Shown here: positions 9,023 through 16,995 of the stretch, piece by piece
Layout: each line of letters starts with the position of its first letter
Numbering within the stretch: position 1 is the stretch's first letter
Source: a virus
IMG/VR virus record: IMGVR_UViG_3300050821_002746
Coordinates: 1-40,086 of that record
Reading direction: 5' to 3' (one strand)
DNA: 40,086 nt
Notes under the pieces: generated by a model
What the model was told of the DNA's origin: nothing
Seen by the model: only the letters and a program-made list of their open reading frames with translations
The model's database searches: none
Translations under genes and position numbers: made by a program

Positions 9023-9790
9023 TTATCTGTAGGTATATCCACCACCTCCGAAACCCCCATAATCTCCGTAATTATCAAAGGCAGGTTTAAGAAATAACTG
9101 TGTGTCTAAATCCTTCTTTCCATAGGCAATCCTGAGTCTCGCTTCCCACATATCAGTTTCTTCCTTGAAGTCTTTCATTTGAGGGAGGAGTTGTGCTCGA
9201 GCGAACTCGTAGGCTGCACCGTACGCTAAAATAGGATGAAATGGCCTATCAAACCCAGGGACTACAGTAGAGTCAGTGAGGACTACCGTATAATCACTCG
9301 TAGTAAAGGCAATCATGTCCCTGAACCATTCAATACGAATTTTCCCACCTGCTGCAACATCTGCGGCGGTAGGTAGAGGATAGATGAAAATAGCATTGTA
9401 CTGGAGGTCATATCGGGGAGCTTGCCGTATCATATTCAAGTCTTCATTGGTAGGATTTCCCAATCCCCAGTCAACTGCCCCAGCATCAAAGGGTGTGGCA
9501 CGATAGTAATTCGTACCGTCATAACTTATATCCACTCGCTTAATCTTTAGGACTTGTGAAGCCACGGGAATAGCGTAATCTCGCTGAGCAGCCACCATTG
9601 GGGTAGTGACGATAGGATAAGTGGTATTTCGAGCGTCATCGAAGTCAAAATCATCTTGTGCCTCGAATATCATTGAAGATACCTTGGAGTTCCATATATT
9701 TATATCAATCAATAACTGAGCATCGGTATAGGATACCGTATCTGTGTGTGTGAGAGCACGAGCCTTGACGGCAATGTCACCGAGGTTCAT
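9023..9790 (-). CDS. head-to-tail connector / adaptor protein
   Basis: A 255-aa protein. The helical N-terminus (IDINIWNSKVSSMIFEAQDDFDFDD) is followed by a beta domain (TTYPIVTTPMVAAQRDYAIP, QVLKIKRVDISYDGTNYY, NAIFIYPLPT, IRIEWFRD) and a C-terminal helix (MKDFKEETDMWEARLRIAYG). This order matches adaptor proteins under the portal in podovirus-like phages. The late motif copy at 9816-9829 lies 39 nt upstream, so connector and tail genes form their own transcription unit after the glycosylation island. Confidence 0.75.
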   Translation of the reverse strand: MNLGDIAVKARALTHTDTVSYTDAQLLIDINIWNSKVSSMIFEAQDDFDFDDARNTTYPIVTTPMVAAQRDYAIPVASQVLKIKRVDISYDGTNYYRATPFDAGAVDWGLGNPTNEDLNMIRQAPRYDLQYNAIFIYPLPTAADVAAGGKIRIEWFRDMIAFTTSDYTVVLTDSTVVPGFDRPFHPILAYGAAYEFARAQLLPQMKDFKEETDMWEARLRIAYGKKDLDTQLFLKPAFDNYGDYGGFGGGGYTYR

Positions 9791-9815
9791 AGATACTCTA
9801 GACTAATCTAAAGGG

Positions 9816-9829
9816 CTATTTCAGTGCAA
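9816..9829 (-). promoter_or_regulatory. late motif copy 3 (upstream of connector gene)
   Basis: TTGCACTGAAATAG on the minus strand includes the TGA stop of the glycosyltransferase gene (9821-9823). Its first base is 39 nt upstream of the connector ATG. No consensus -10 is seen at 17 bp, so an activator or altered sigma would be needed. Confidence 0.58.
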
Positions 9830-10474
9830 AGGTGGTAAACGCATCCCTCCTTCAAACATAGCCATGCGTTTAGTATTTGTTGAGTCTATATCGGTTCTGA
9901 ATGGGTGTTCAATGAATTTGTCATGATTGTAAGCTAAAGCAGGATTATTAAAGAGGCAAAGAAACTCATAGCCAGCTAATTGTGCACGTTTGCCAACATT
10001 TACATTATCTGCGCTCCAATGGCCATCTAATGCCTCGTCAAAGCCCCCTATTTCCTTCAAAGCAGCAAGCGGAGCAGCTCCATTGTCTATTTCCCATGTA
10101 TTCCATTCACAAGGCCTTATATTGGCATTTTCGTCATTTCTATAAGCACGCCAGTCCCATTTAATTTCACCTGAATAATTCAGATTATCGACTTTCCCAA
10201 CAGGAGCAGTTATGAAAGCTTTAGGATGTTTCTTGTATGCATCCCACCATTTAGTAAGGAAATTAGGGCGCACTAGAATGTAATCTTGAAGTGAAATAAC
10301 TAACTCTCCTCGTGCTCGACGCAACATACGATTATATGCAGAATTTAAATCGTGTTTCCCTAATCCTATTTCCGTAAGCCATTCAAAATCAGAAAAATTC
10401 TGCTTAAGTAATGAAGTACGGACTATCTCAAGTCCTAATGGTCGTATACTTGGTGTGAGGACGCTTATTTTCAT
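9821..10474 (-). CDS. family 2-like glycosyltransferase
   Basis: A 217-aa protein. The N-terminus KISVLTPSIRPLGLEIVRTSL is the nucleotide-sugar-binding start of GT-A fold enzymes. LNSAYNRMLRRARGELVISLQDY provides the conserved acidic position, with QDY standing where DxD usually is. GGFDEALDGHWSADNVNVGKRA matches the acceptor-side GGFDE...D motif. It is the last gene of a five-gene sugar island and overlaps the methyltransferase-like gene. The acceptor may be a virion protein or the host surface, which the sequence does not decide. Confidence 0.75.
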   Translation of the reverse strand: MKISVLTPSIRPLGLEIVRTSLLKQNFSDFEWLTEIGLGKHDLNSAYNRMLRRARGELVISLQDYILVRPNFLTKWWDAYKKHPKAFITAPVGKVDNLNYSGEIKWDWRAYRNDENANIRPCEWNTWEIDNGAAPLAALKEIGGFDEALDGHWSADNVNVGKRAQLAGYEFLCLFNNPALAYNHDKFIEHPFRTDIDSTNTKRMAMFEGGMRLPPLH

Positions 10475-11013
10475 AATCCTGTAGGTCGTGGAGGATGTTT
10501 GCTAAATAACCTTATCGCATTTTTAGTACCAAGCCAAAGTGTATCAATCCCACTTTCTTTTAGAGCCTCATTGACGCCATCGGAATTTCCGAACCAACAA
10601 TCGTGAAATACTGCAACTGAGGTCTCAGACATCCTAGGAAGCAGCATATGCAACTCTTCTAAGACATCAGTAAATTCATGGAAGCCATCTATAAAGGCAA
10701 AGTCTATATTCTCCACTTCTAAGTCCTTTCCTTTACATAACTTGAAGGTAATGAATGGGGATAATTCAGGAAACTTCGCAAAATTACCTTTTGCATACCA
10801 CTCAGGATTAGGGTCACAAGTAGTCAAATGCCCTTCACCATTATCAAATAACGCATGAGCCATATAGAGACTCGTAAGTCCTCGATGAGTACCTGTCTCG
10901 ATAACTACTTTAGGCTTTAATTCTCGGATGAGCCAGTAAAGTAACATCTTCTCGCCCATTGAGGTAGAATCGTCTTTTGGAACTTCTGAGTCTATAGCGT
11001 CTTTAAATTTCAT
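10471..11013 (-). CDS. class I SAM methyltransferase-like protein (Methyltransf_24 / CmcI type)
   Basis: A 180-aa protein. Motif I, VVIETGTHRGLTSLY, at 37-50 has the acidic E followed by G-T-H-R-G, as in the CmcI and Methyltransf_24 groups. A second characteristic stretch is IDFAFIDGFHEFTDVLEEL, with the IDG-H pattern of that family. It overlaps both neighbours by four bases and is co-translated with glycosyltransferases, which suggests methylation of a sugar made by the island. Confidence 0.7.
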   Translation of the reverse strand: MKFKDAIDSEVPKDDSTSMGEKMLLYWLIRELKPKVVIETGTHRGLTSLYMAHALFDNGEGHLTTCDPNPEWYAKGNFAKFPELSPFITFKLCKGKDLEVENIDFAFIDGFHEFTDVLEELHMLLPRMSETSVAVFHDCWFGNSDGVNEALKESGIDTLWLGTKNAIRLFSKHPPRPTGL

Positions 11014-11921
11014 ATATCCTTAAGATTGGCAAGTATCGCGTCACTATAATGCTTCTCCGTGAGATGCGATTTAACATAGGCAAGACCGCTTGAGCCATAT
11101 AAATCTGCGTGCAGTTTAGCTTCTTTGACTGCTTCTCGTATTGCTTCTGCATTAGGCTCACAGATTATACCTCCTCCGCTTTCTCTGATTAACTCACAGT
11201 TCTTGGGGGAGTCAGACATAACAATTACAGGCACGCCACAAGCCATCCCTTCGACTGTACAGCGTTGTCCTCCACCCTCAGCATTTGAAGTATTAACAAC
11301 TGACCAAGAAGCGTTTATAGTATGTGCCACATTCTCCGCACTCATTTCATTGAAAATAAGAACTCCATGCTTTACACATTCGTTATATCCATGCCAGTCG
11401 TGCGCTTGTTTACGTCCTGCTACCGCACCTTTGCTTCCTAACGCTTCGGCGAATAGTTCATGACGTTTCCATGAGCTAAACGTGGCCTGGAGAAACCCGT
11501 CATGGTATTTCTTTACGCGTTGTGGATGGAATATCTGCGTATTAGTGCCAAAAACCTTTTCATAGGGAATACCTTCACGTTCGCAAGTCTCAGCATCTAT
11601 TTCAGATTCTACAAATATTAAATCAAAAGGTTCTACATCGATTGCTTTAAGCGGGCCACCAGCGAATAAAAGTACTTTTTTGTAGGGAAGAGCACAAACT
11701 TTGTACCACATATCTGCATCTTTTCCCTTATTACTGCATGGTGCTTCCCAGAATAGGACAACATCTGGTTTGTATTCTTCGACTTCCTGTAATGATTTGT
11801 CAGTTACATCGAAATATCTTACTTCATGTTGTTTCTCAATGAGTTTCATAGCAGCGTATAGACCATCTCGCCATTGACCATATCTGCCGTCAAAACCAAA
11901 CCATAGGAAGCTAATCCGCAT
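11010..11921 (-). CDS. GT-B glycosyltransferase (family 4-like)
   Basis: A 303-aa protein. The N-terminal half is a Rossmann-type donor domain (ISFLWFGFDGRYGQWRDGLY, KPDVVLFWEAP). The C-terminal half has VVNTSNAEGGGQRCTVEGMACGVPVIVMSD, the E-G-x-A-C-G-x-P-V signature of GT4 enzymes, then GGGIICEPNAEAIREAV. Its start overlaps the nucleotidyltransferase end by 11 bases. The donor sugar cannot be read from the sequence. Confidence 0.8.
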   Translation of the reverse strand: MRISFLWFGFDGRYGQWRDGLYAAMKLIEKQHEVRYFDVTDKSLQEVEEYKPDVVLFWEAPCSNKGKDADMWYKVCALPYKKVLLFAGGPLKAIDVEPFDLIFVESEIDAETCEREGIPYEKVFGTNTQIFHPQRVKKYHDGFLQATFSSWKRHELFAEALGSKGAVAGRKQAHDWHGYNECVKHGVLIFNEMSAENVAHTINASWSVVNTSNAEGGGQRCTVEGMACGVPVIVMSDSPKNCELIRESGGGIICEPNAEAIREAVKEAKLHADLYGSSGLAYVKSHLTEKHYSDAILANLKDI

Positions 11922-12330
11922 AATCTTTAAGAAGCTCTGAAGAGCTCTGCACTTTCGTCCCTCCTACATTAAATATCATGGGAATATTTAACTTTCTGCA
12001 TATTTCCTTTTCAGGAGTATTTTTTGAAGTTCTATCTCCTCCATTTGCAAATATGTCAGGAAGCAAGATCTCTATTTCTTTTGAAACGCTCATATCAATA
12101 CAACTTTGTGGATGAATTGAGACAAAAACAGCATTAACCCCACCAATTGCTTCAAGAATCTCTTTGCGTTCGTCCTCGTCCATAAAGATCTTCCCTTTTT
12201 TCTTCTTAAGCCAGTTGTCATTATTGAGTATAACTATTAAATAATCACCAAGTTTTCTTGCTTCTTTAATCAAACGAATATGTCCTTTATGAATCGGATC
12301 AAACCCTCCACTAATTGCTACCTTCTTCAT
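11911..12330 (-). CDS. cytidylyltransferase-like sugar nucleotidyltransferase
   Basis: A 139-aa protein. GGFDPIHKGHIRLIKEA at 8-24 is the nucleotide-binding site of the cytidylyltransferase-like superfamily, with H14 and H17 of the HxGH motif. ANGGDRTSKNTPE and VQSSSELL match the later conserved motifs of RfaE C-terminal and TagD-like enzymes. It probably activates a sugar phosphate or glycerol phosphate to a nucleotide-linked donor for the adjacent glycosyltransferases. Which nucleotide it uses is not clear. Phages rarely carry their own donor-making enzyme. Confidence 0.8.
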   Translation of the reverse strand: MKKVAISGGFDPIHKGHIRLIKEARKLGDYLIVILNNDNWLKKKKGKIFMDEDERKEILEAIGGVNAVFVSIHPQSCIDMSVSKEIEILLPDIFANGGDRTSKNTPEKEICRKLNIPMIFNVGGTKVQSSSELLKDYAD

Positions 12331-12331
12331 A

Positions 12332-14710
12332 TTAAAAGTACATTCGCCATCGTTCAGCGATATTGTGCCAAGTGAATTGTTTTGCCCATTTATCTTTCAA
12401 TTTATTGTCCTTTTCTCTTAGTGGTTTATACCAATCAGCCATTTGGTCTTGGATGGAAATGACGCAACATTCAACAAATTTCTTCTGCGCCGCTTCGTCT
12501 TCAAGGCCAAAATGGAATTGATAGGGACGGTTCCAATTATCTTTTGTCTTAAATGACTGAACCTTTCTACCAAAGTCTATGCTTTCATCTAATGCTCCAA
12601 AGTCTGTCGCCACAACAAAACAATAAGATGCTTGTGCCTTTTTTACACTTATACAATCAATCTCAGCGAATTCTGTGGGATACGCGAGGATTGAAGCTTT
12701 CTGATATAGCTTTCCAACTTCATCTTGTGTAAGTGCTCCGAGTGACTCAATACCAGCTTCTTCCATCTCATGCTTGGTCCTCTCCATCCAATCCATTTTC
12801 TTAGCATCACTTCCATGAGCGTTTACGAATCCCTTCCACCCATATGCCCACTGCATCTTAGCTTGTGGAACTTGCTTTTTAATTTCTCTAAATAGCTTAG
12901 GCATCACATCCATGCTTCTATCCGGGCTGGAAGTGTTTATGATGAGATATGGATCACGTGTAATTGTTGGATCTATGTTTATTTCAACTCCATTAGGGAT
13001 TATGGCGAATTTCTCATCTGGAACATTTGGAAATAACGAACGATGAAATTGAGATTTCACCATTACCCTTGTAACCTTTTTCAATCGCTCTGGGGTAAAT
13101 TCTCCTTCAGAGACTACATCATGCATGTCTAGGAATATCCTTGGTGCATTTATGTCTGCATCCAGTACTTTAGGCCATCGCCAGATTATTACGACATCTT
13201 GTTTGTCGCGGTAGTTAAATTCCCAGAAAGGTTTATACCGTATTGCATTTGCTCCTTGTATACCTTTTCCATTCGCTATAACAAATTCCCCGGTCTCTTT
13301 GTGCCCGCAATTGTTGTATACCGTGACTTGCCATCCTAATTTGCCGTATTCACGCGCCATATGTATCACTGCTTCCTCAGAACCACCTACCATTTTGGTC
13401 TTAAATGTCTCTGGATTCCAGGTTTCTATCGTATTTCCGCAATAAATCACTAAATCCCTGCCTGAAGATGTCTCTTTGATGAAATTCTCGTTACGTAAGA
13501 CGCAAATACCAGGATGTGAACGTATTTCTAATGGTAATCCATCCAATTCTTTCTTTAACTTCTTCTTGTCCTTGATTTTCTTCAGTTCTTCGTACTTTTT
13601 TAGCACTCGTGCCATCAATCGCTTGTCTTTTTTCCCTTCTTTGACGTATTCCTTGAGTTTTTTGTCCTTGGGATAGATTCTTAAGCATCCTTCCATAAAA
13701 GTTAAGGCATCATGCGGACGATTTAGGCGCGTATAAATCTTCGCCATCAACATCATTGGGTTGTAATCATAGTCTCGTGGGTTAAATGCGATGAGTTTAT
13801 GTATCTGCGGACGTTTTATAATACCCATTAATCCATATTCCTCCGCCTTACCAAGATTATCGAACTCATAATAATACCCAGCTAGTTGCAAATAGGCATC
13901 AGGTTGAGAAGGCATGAGTCCTATTGCGCTCTGAAGCTCTTTTATGCATCCCTCACGTCTTCCCAAAGACTTGTATACATTCGCCAGTCTAGTCCGTGCG
14001 AGGTATATCTCTTCATTGGAGTGTGAAGTGTTGATGAATTCCTTAAAGGAATTTCTAGCTCCCTCAAAGTCCGAGACGGCAAACTGCGCATTGGCAAGAT
14101 TCCAAGCGGTACGCGGATCGTCATCCTTCTCTTTCTTCGATATCTGCAAGTTTCTCTCTGCGCTTTCCTCCATTCTCTTAGAATCAGTGATATGCAGTCG
14201 TTCAATGCCTTCGACAAGGTGTATCGACAGGTCACGATTAGGCTGTAAATCCTCATGCACTGCGCCCTTCCATGTCGCACACCCGTTATTCTTTATCAAC
14301 ATAGTCTTCCTATGCGCCACGGTAGGTAATCTGAACTCATCCCACTCATAGAGATACCAAAACCCAAATCCATCCACATGGGGATATTTCTCTAGAGTAG
14401 GTCGTAACTTCTCTAGTCCTCGCCAGATGTCGTCTGCATCACTCCAGATTATGTAATCAAACGTTGTAGGAACTTGTTGAAAGTTGAAATTACGTGCAGC
14501 AGAAAAATCGTCAATCCAGGTAAAATCAGAGAGATAGCCGTTATAACTAGTAACAACGTTAGCGACAGCCCCATTTGGCTTTTCACCTGCAGTAGTAGTT
14601 CGTGTAACAAATATACCATCGACATATGGTGCGATTGAATCTAAACACCTATTAAGTAATAACGCTTCGGCGTCTGTGCCTTTTACAATTAACGCTGCCG
14701 CGATCCTCAT
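12332..14710 (-). CDS. bifunctional glycosyltransferase: GT2 + TPR + GT4
   Basis: A 792-aa protein. Residues ~1-190 are a GT2 domain with TWIDDFSAARNFNF and the metal-binding DADD at 91-94. Residues ~200-350 hold TPR-like helices (AWNLANAQFAVSDFEGARN, AYLQLAGYYYEFDNLGKAEEY). A Lys-rich helical linker covers ~350-395. From ~415 a GT4 domain begins (VGGSEEAVIHMAREYGKLGW), with PNGVEIN and a late E at YPTEFAEIDCISVKKAQA. Two active sites on one chain suggest stepwise building of a glycan. The start overlaps the preceding TM gene as ATGA. It heads the glycosylation island. Confidence 0.82.
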   Translation of the reverse strand: MRIAAALIVKGTDAEALLLNRCLDSIAPYVDGIFVTRTTTAGEKPNGAVANVVTSYNGYLSDFTWIDDFSAARNFNFQQVPTTFDYIIWSDADDIWRGLEKLRPTLEKYPHVDGFGFWYLYEWDEFRLPTVAHRKTMLIKNNGCATWKGAVHEDLQPNRDLSIHLVEGIERLHITDSKRMEESAERNLQISKKEKDDDPRTAWNLANAQFAVSDFEGARNSFKEFINTSHSNEEIYLARTRLANVYKSLGRREGCIKELQSAIGLMPSQPDAYLQLAGYYYEFDNLGKAEEYGLMGIIKRPQIHKLIAFNPRDYDYNPMMLMAKIYTRLNRPHDALTFMEGCLRIYPKDKKLKEYVKEGKKDKRLMARVLKKYEELKKIKDKKKLKKELDGLPLEIRSHPGICVLRNENFIKETSSGRDLVIYCGNTIETWNPETFKTKMVGGSEEAVIHMAREYGKLGWQVTVYNNCGHKETGEFVIANGKGIQGANAIRYKPFWEFNYRDKQDVVIIWRWPKVLDADINAPRIFLDMHDVVSEGEFTPERLKKVTRVMVKSQFHRSLFPNVPDEKFAIIPNGVEINIDPTITRDPYLIINTSSPDRSMDVMPKLFREIKKQVPQAKMQWAYGWKGFVNAHGSDAKKMDWMERTKHEMEEAGIESLGALTQDEVGKLYQKASILAYPTEFAEIDCISVKKAQASYCFVVATDFGALDESIDFGRKVQSFKTKDNWNRPYQFHFGLEDEAAQKKFVECCVISIQDQMADWYKPLREKDNKLKDKWAKQFTWHNIAERWRMYF

Positions 14711-14847
14711 AGCACTGTGATTGTAATTTCCTCACCAGGAGTCAGCGTTATATTTGAGTCACTGGAGAAAAACAAATCTATCGCCATTGACAAGAGCAGC
14801 CCTATTGCGATGCCCACACACAAAACCATGATGATAGTACCAATCAT
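14707..14847 (-). CDS. small single-pass membrane protein
   Basis: A 46-aa protein. The N-terminal hydrophobic helix (IGTIIMVLCVGIAIGLLLSM, ~2-25) is followed by a short polar tail DSNITLTPGEEITITVL. Its TGA overlaps the ATG of the bifunctional glycosyltransferase (ATGA), so it is translationally coupled to the island and might anchor it at the membrane. That role is only suggested by position. Confidence 0.6.
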   Translation of the reverse strand: MIGTIIMVLCVGIAIGLLLSMAIDLFFSSDSNITLTPGEEITITVL

Positions 14848-14849
14848 AT

Positions 14850-15191
14850 TCAAACTGAGGAAGGAAGTGCGAACTCCTTAAACTTCTTTGCAAACCACAA
14901 TGCGCCTTCTTTCCTATTCTTTCCCCCAGCCTTAAACCATTCCATTTCGTCAGATTCCAGTCCTGTTATGAGCATCTCTTGTAATTCGAGAGGAATCTCA
15001 AATAACGCCCGAGTATAGGGCGCACCTTTCTTTTTAGCAGAAGCAAATTCATCTAGATGTAATCCTTTCTGCATTTGTATCCCTTCAATGACAGTTTTGT
15101 AGTCTTCAGGAAATAGTCGAATATAATTCTTCACTATCGCTTCAATGTGTTTCTTAGTGGCAGAGTTTTTTCCATCAAGAACCGTAATCAT
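14850..15191 (-). CDS. conserved-looking phage protein of unknown function
   Basis: A 113-aa, mainly helical, mixed-charge protein (MITVLDGKNSATKKHIEA, EIPLELQEMLITGLESDE, LWFAKKFKEFALP). The start at 15191 is preferred because the reading frame above it belongs to the HNH gene, which ends eight bases upstream. It lies between the capsid region and the glycosylation island. I do not recognise it. Confidence 0.6.
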   Translation of the reverse strand: MITVLDGKNSATKKHIEAIVKNYIRLFPEDYKTVIEGIQMQKGLHLDEFASAKKKGAPYTRALFEIPLELQEMLITGLESDEMEWFKAGGKNRKEGALWFAKKFKEFALPSSV

Positions 15192-15198
15192 TTGTATA

Positions 15199-15768
15199 TT
15201 ATGCCCTATGCACTGATTGATGGCAAGGCTTACAAAGTGTACGGCCATTGTCTATAGCGAATCTTAGCTCTGGGAATAGTGCGAATGGTTTGATGTGGTC
15301 GGCGTGTATGATGCCGCCTCTGGTACCACAGAATTTGCATGTGTAGTTATCACGTTCGAAGACTGCTTTGCGCCAGAGTTTGTATTCAAAGGAAGTTCTA
15401 ATCTTGTGGTTAATAGGAGTAATGCCGCCTTTCCAGTTCCAGTGCTTTTCCCCACTTGTTCCTAACCTCCATTCTTTTGAATGTTTCCTACCGAGATGAA
15501 TAGCGCGTAATTTAGCTTTAGTTTCGTTATTGGCTTTTCTACCTAAACTAGCAAGCCCTATTCTTTTTCGCATTTCAGCAGTTCGTACTTTGCCAGTGTT
15601 AGCAATACTAATCTTTTTTAGAGTCTCAGGAGAATAAACTTTTCCTAACTGGGCTTGTCGTATTCTTTCTTTTGTCTCTGGGGTGTGGACGACGCCTTTA
15701 TGTCCTAATTGGGCTAGACTCATGCGCTTTCTTGTTTCTTCAGAAAGCTTCCAGCCCTTCTTTCTCAT
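15199..15768 (-). CDS. HNH homing endonuclease with NUMOD3 repeats
   Basis: A 189-aa protein. Residues ~5-100 are four or five NUMOD3-type DNA-binding repeats (LSEETRKRMSLAQLGHKG, TPETKERIRQAQLGK, SPETLKKISIANTGK). The HNH nuclease follows: FERDNYTCKFCGTRGG, HADHIKPFALFPELR, NGRTLCKPCH. ATG 15768 was chosen because the frame above it runs through a terminator hairpin. This is a free-standing homing nuclease directly behind the capsid gene. A promoter (15820-15848) and an intervening terminator imply attenuated expression. Confidence 0.88.
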   Translation of the reverse strand: MRKKGWKLSEETRKRMSLAQLGHKGVVHTPETKERIRQAQLGKVYSPETLKKISIANTGKVRTAEMRKRIGLASLGRKANNETKAKLRAIHLGRKHSKEWRLGTSGEKHWNWKGGITPINHKIRTSFEYKLWRKAVFERDNYTCKFCGTRGGIIHADHIKPFALFPELRFAIDNGRTLCKPCHQSVHRA

Positions 15769-15784
15769 CAAAATATAGTAACAG

Positions 15785-15808
15785 AAAACCTCCCCGTTGT
15801 CGAGGAGG
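15785..15808 (-). terminator. intrinsic terminator behind capsid/structured RNA, ahead of HNH gene
   Basis: The minus strand reads CCTCCTCG-ACAA-CGGGGAGG, an 8-bp stem with one G-U pair, followed by TTTT. An outer 6-bp stem (15781-15786 with 15811-15816) can extend it. It ends the abundant capsid transcript and also lies between the HNH promoter and its ATG. Confidence 0.8.
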
Positions 15809-15819
15809 CTTCTGTTCTC

Positions 15820-15848
15820 TCTGTACAATGAGTCTTATTAACTGTCAA
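15820..15848 (-). promoter_or_regulatory. sigma70-type promoter ahead of the terminator and HNH gene
   Basis: On the minus strand, TTGACA (15843-15848), a 17-bp spacer and TACAGA (15820-15825). Transcription would start near 15813 and run straight into the terminator hairpin, so HNH mRNA would come only from readthrough. Confidence 0.5.
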
Positions 15849-15891
15849 GCCAATAAGAACCCACTGCAAAAGAAATTTGAGTCTTGATTAC

Positions 15892-16047
15892 GCGTTTCCC
15901 TTTATGTTACGCCTCTTTCGAGGGGATAAACCGCTTCGGATTTATCTCTACCATTTCGTTTGGTTATATTGGTAGAACAGACTGTTGCATCCTCTCGTTA
16001 GAGGTTTCCTCGCTCAGTCGTTGCTGCTGCCAGTATGGACTTCATAC
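15892..16047 (-). ncRNA. tightly packed structured RNA region in capsid gene 3' end
   Basis: Consecutive hairpins with almost no spacing. Stems pair at 16033-16037/16043-16047 (over the capsid stop), 15991-15995/16000-16004 and 15976-15980/15982-15986. Others pair at 15948-15953/15970-15975, at 15925-15946 (9 bp, one bulge), and at 15912-15923, where CCTC-GAAA-GAGG has a GNRA tetraloop on the minus strand. Gaps between the 15912-15986 elements are zero or one nucleotide. No coding sequence is apparent. It could be a 3' UTR stabiliser, a processed small RNA, or an RNA linked to the HNH element. The structures are seen; the function is unknown. Confidence 0.45.
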
Positions 16048-16986
16048 CGCTTGCAGAGCGTTGCCTACTGCTAGGGTTTCGCCATTAATCAGAGGAAATT
16101 TATTCACGCCACAATTTAGCGTGAGTGAACCATACACCGCTCTCGGTGTATAAGCACCACCTGTTTGAAGGTCGGTCAAGACTGTCGGCTTTTCCAAGAA
16201 TGCAACCTTAAGCTTTTCTGGGCGAATGCCCAAGATGCGTCCTGTTGCATCACCGCTCTGCTGAACAAACCTATGTTTGTGGAGCGTGAGCGTTCCGAAT
16301 GCTGTCTCATACGTTGTAACCGTTTTCACGATTCCACGAATGTCAGGAGAGTTCACTACCACGTTGGACTTCGCCACGAATGTGTCGGAGTTACGTTTCA
16401 TGATGCCTCCCATGAATAGGTCAGTTGCAACGTCGCCATTGCTGTTTGACCAGTTCGTCTGCATGAGACCGTCCAAGATTGTTGCGGAGAACGCTGTGCC
16501 AGAAGTTTGAGCCGTAGTATTCGTGCTCTTACTTATCGCAACAATAATCCCCGACATCGTTTGAGCCGTACCGGAAATACCGGATGTCTGCGTACCACGT
16601 ACAAGGTCGAACTCTACCGCGTTGGTGAACTCCATGAGTCCTTTAGCCAACTGTCGGTCAAGTTCGTTCTGTCCATGGTAGTGCTGCACCGCTATTTGCG
16701 GACGAGTCACACGGATTGGAATAGCAATTTCTTCCACGATGTTGGTGAGCAAGGTAGGAGTCGTCCTAGTTGTATAGGTGAAGTCCTGTCCTTGTTCGAC
16801 TGCTTGTGATGCGGGAGTCAAGAGCGTATCCACTGGATACGAGTGAATCATCGCAATCGCATTAGTCTTTCCCAGCATCGCGAAGATTCCATCTTCACGG
16901 GAACTAATAATCTCAACTGAATCGAGAACGATATCAGTCTTGATGGTTAGATCGCCGTAGGTCTGGAGTACTGCTGTCTGTGCCAT
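16042..16986 (-). CDS. major capsid protein, SU10/DUF5309-like
   Basis: A 314-aa protein that forms the icosahedral shell. The N-terminal part (TIKTDIVLDSVEIISSREDGIFAML) is followed by TRTTPTLLTNIVEEIAIPIRVTRPQIAVQHYHGQNELDRQLAKGLMEF. That is the beta-strand and spine-helix region typical of HK97-fold capsid proteins of the SU10 (DUF5309) group. The C-terminal part (LGIRPEKLKVAFLEKPTVLTDLQTGG) matches the same group. It lies ten bases behind the scaffold gene and is followed by a structured RNA and a terminator, as expected for the most abundant late product. Confidence 0.85.
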   Translation of the reverse strand: MAQTAVLQTYGDLTIKTDIVLDSVEIISSREDGIFAMLGKTNAIAMIHSYPVDTLLTPASQAVEQGQDFTYTTRTTPTLLTNIVEEIAIPIRVTRPQIAVQHYHGQNELDRQLAKGLMEFTNAVEFDLVRGTQTSGISGTAQTMSGIIVAISKSTNTTAQTSGTAFSATILDGLMQTNWSNSNGDVATDLFMGGIMKRNSDTFVAKSNVVVNSPDIRGIVKTVTTYETAFGTLTLHKHRFVQQSGDATGRILGIRPEKLKVAFLEKPTVLTDLQTGGAYTPRAVYGSLTLNCGVNKFPLINGETLAVGNALQAV

Positions 16987-16995
16987 TGTCTATGT

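Noticed and set aside
13476-14351. Overlapping frames on both strands inside the bifunctional glycosyltransferase
   Set aside because: No start context, and they lie entirely within a clearly coding gene.
15199-16047. IscB/OMEGA system (HNH gene beside a structured RNA)
   Set aside because: The nuclease has NUMOD3 repeats and HNH only, with no RuvC or PLMP-type domain; kept only as a loose comparison.
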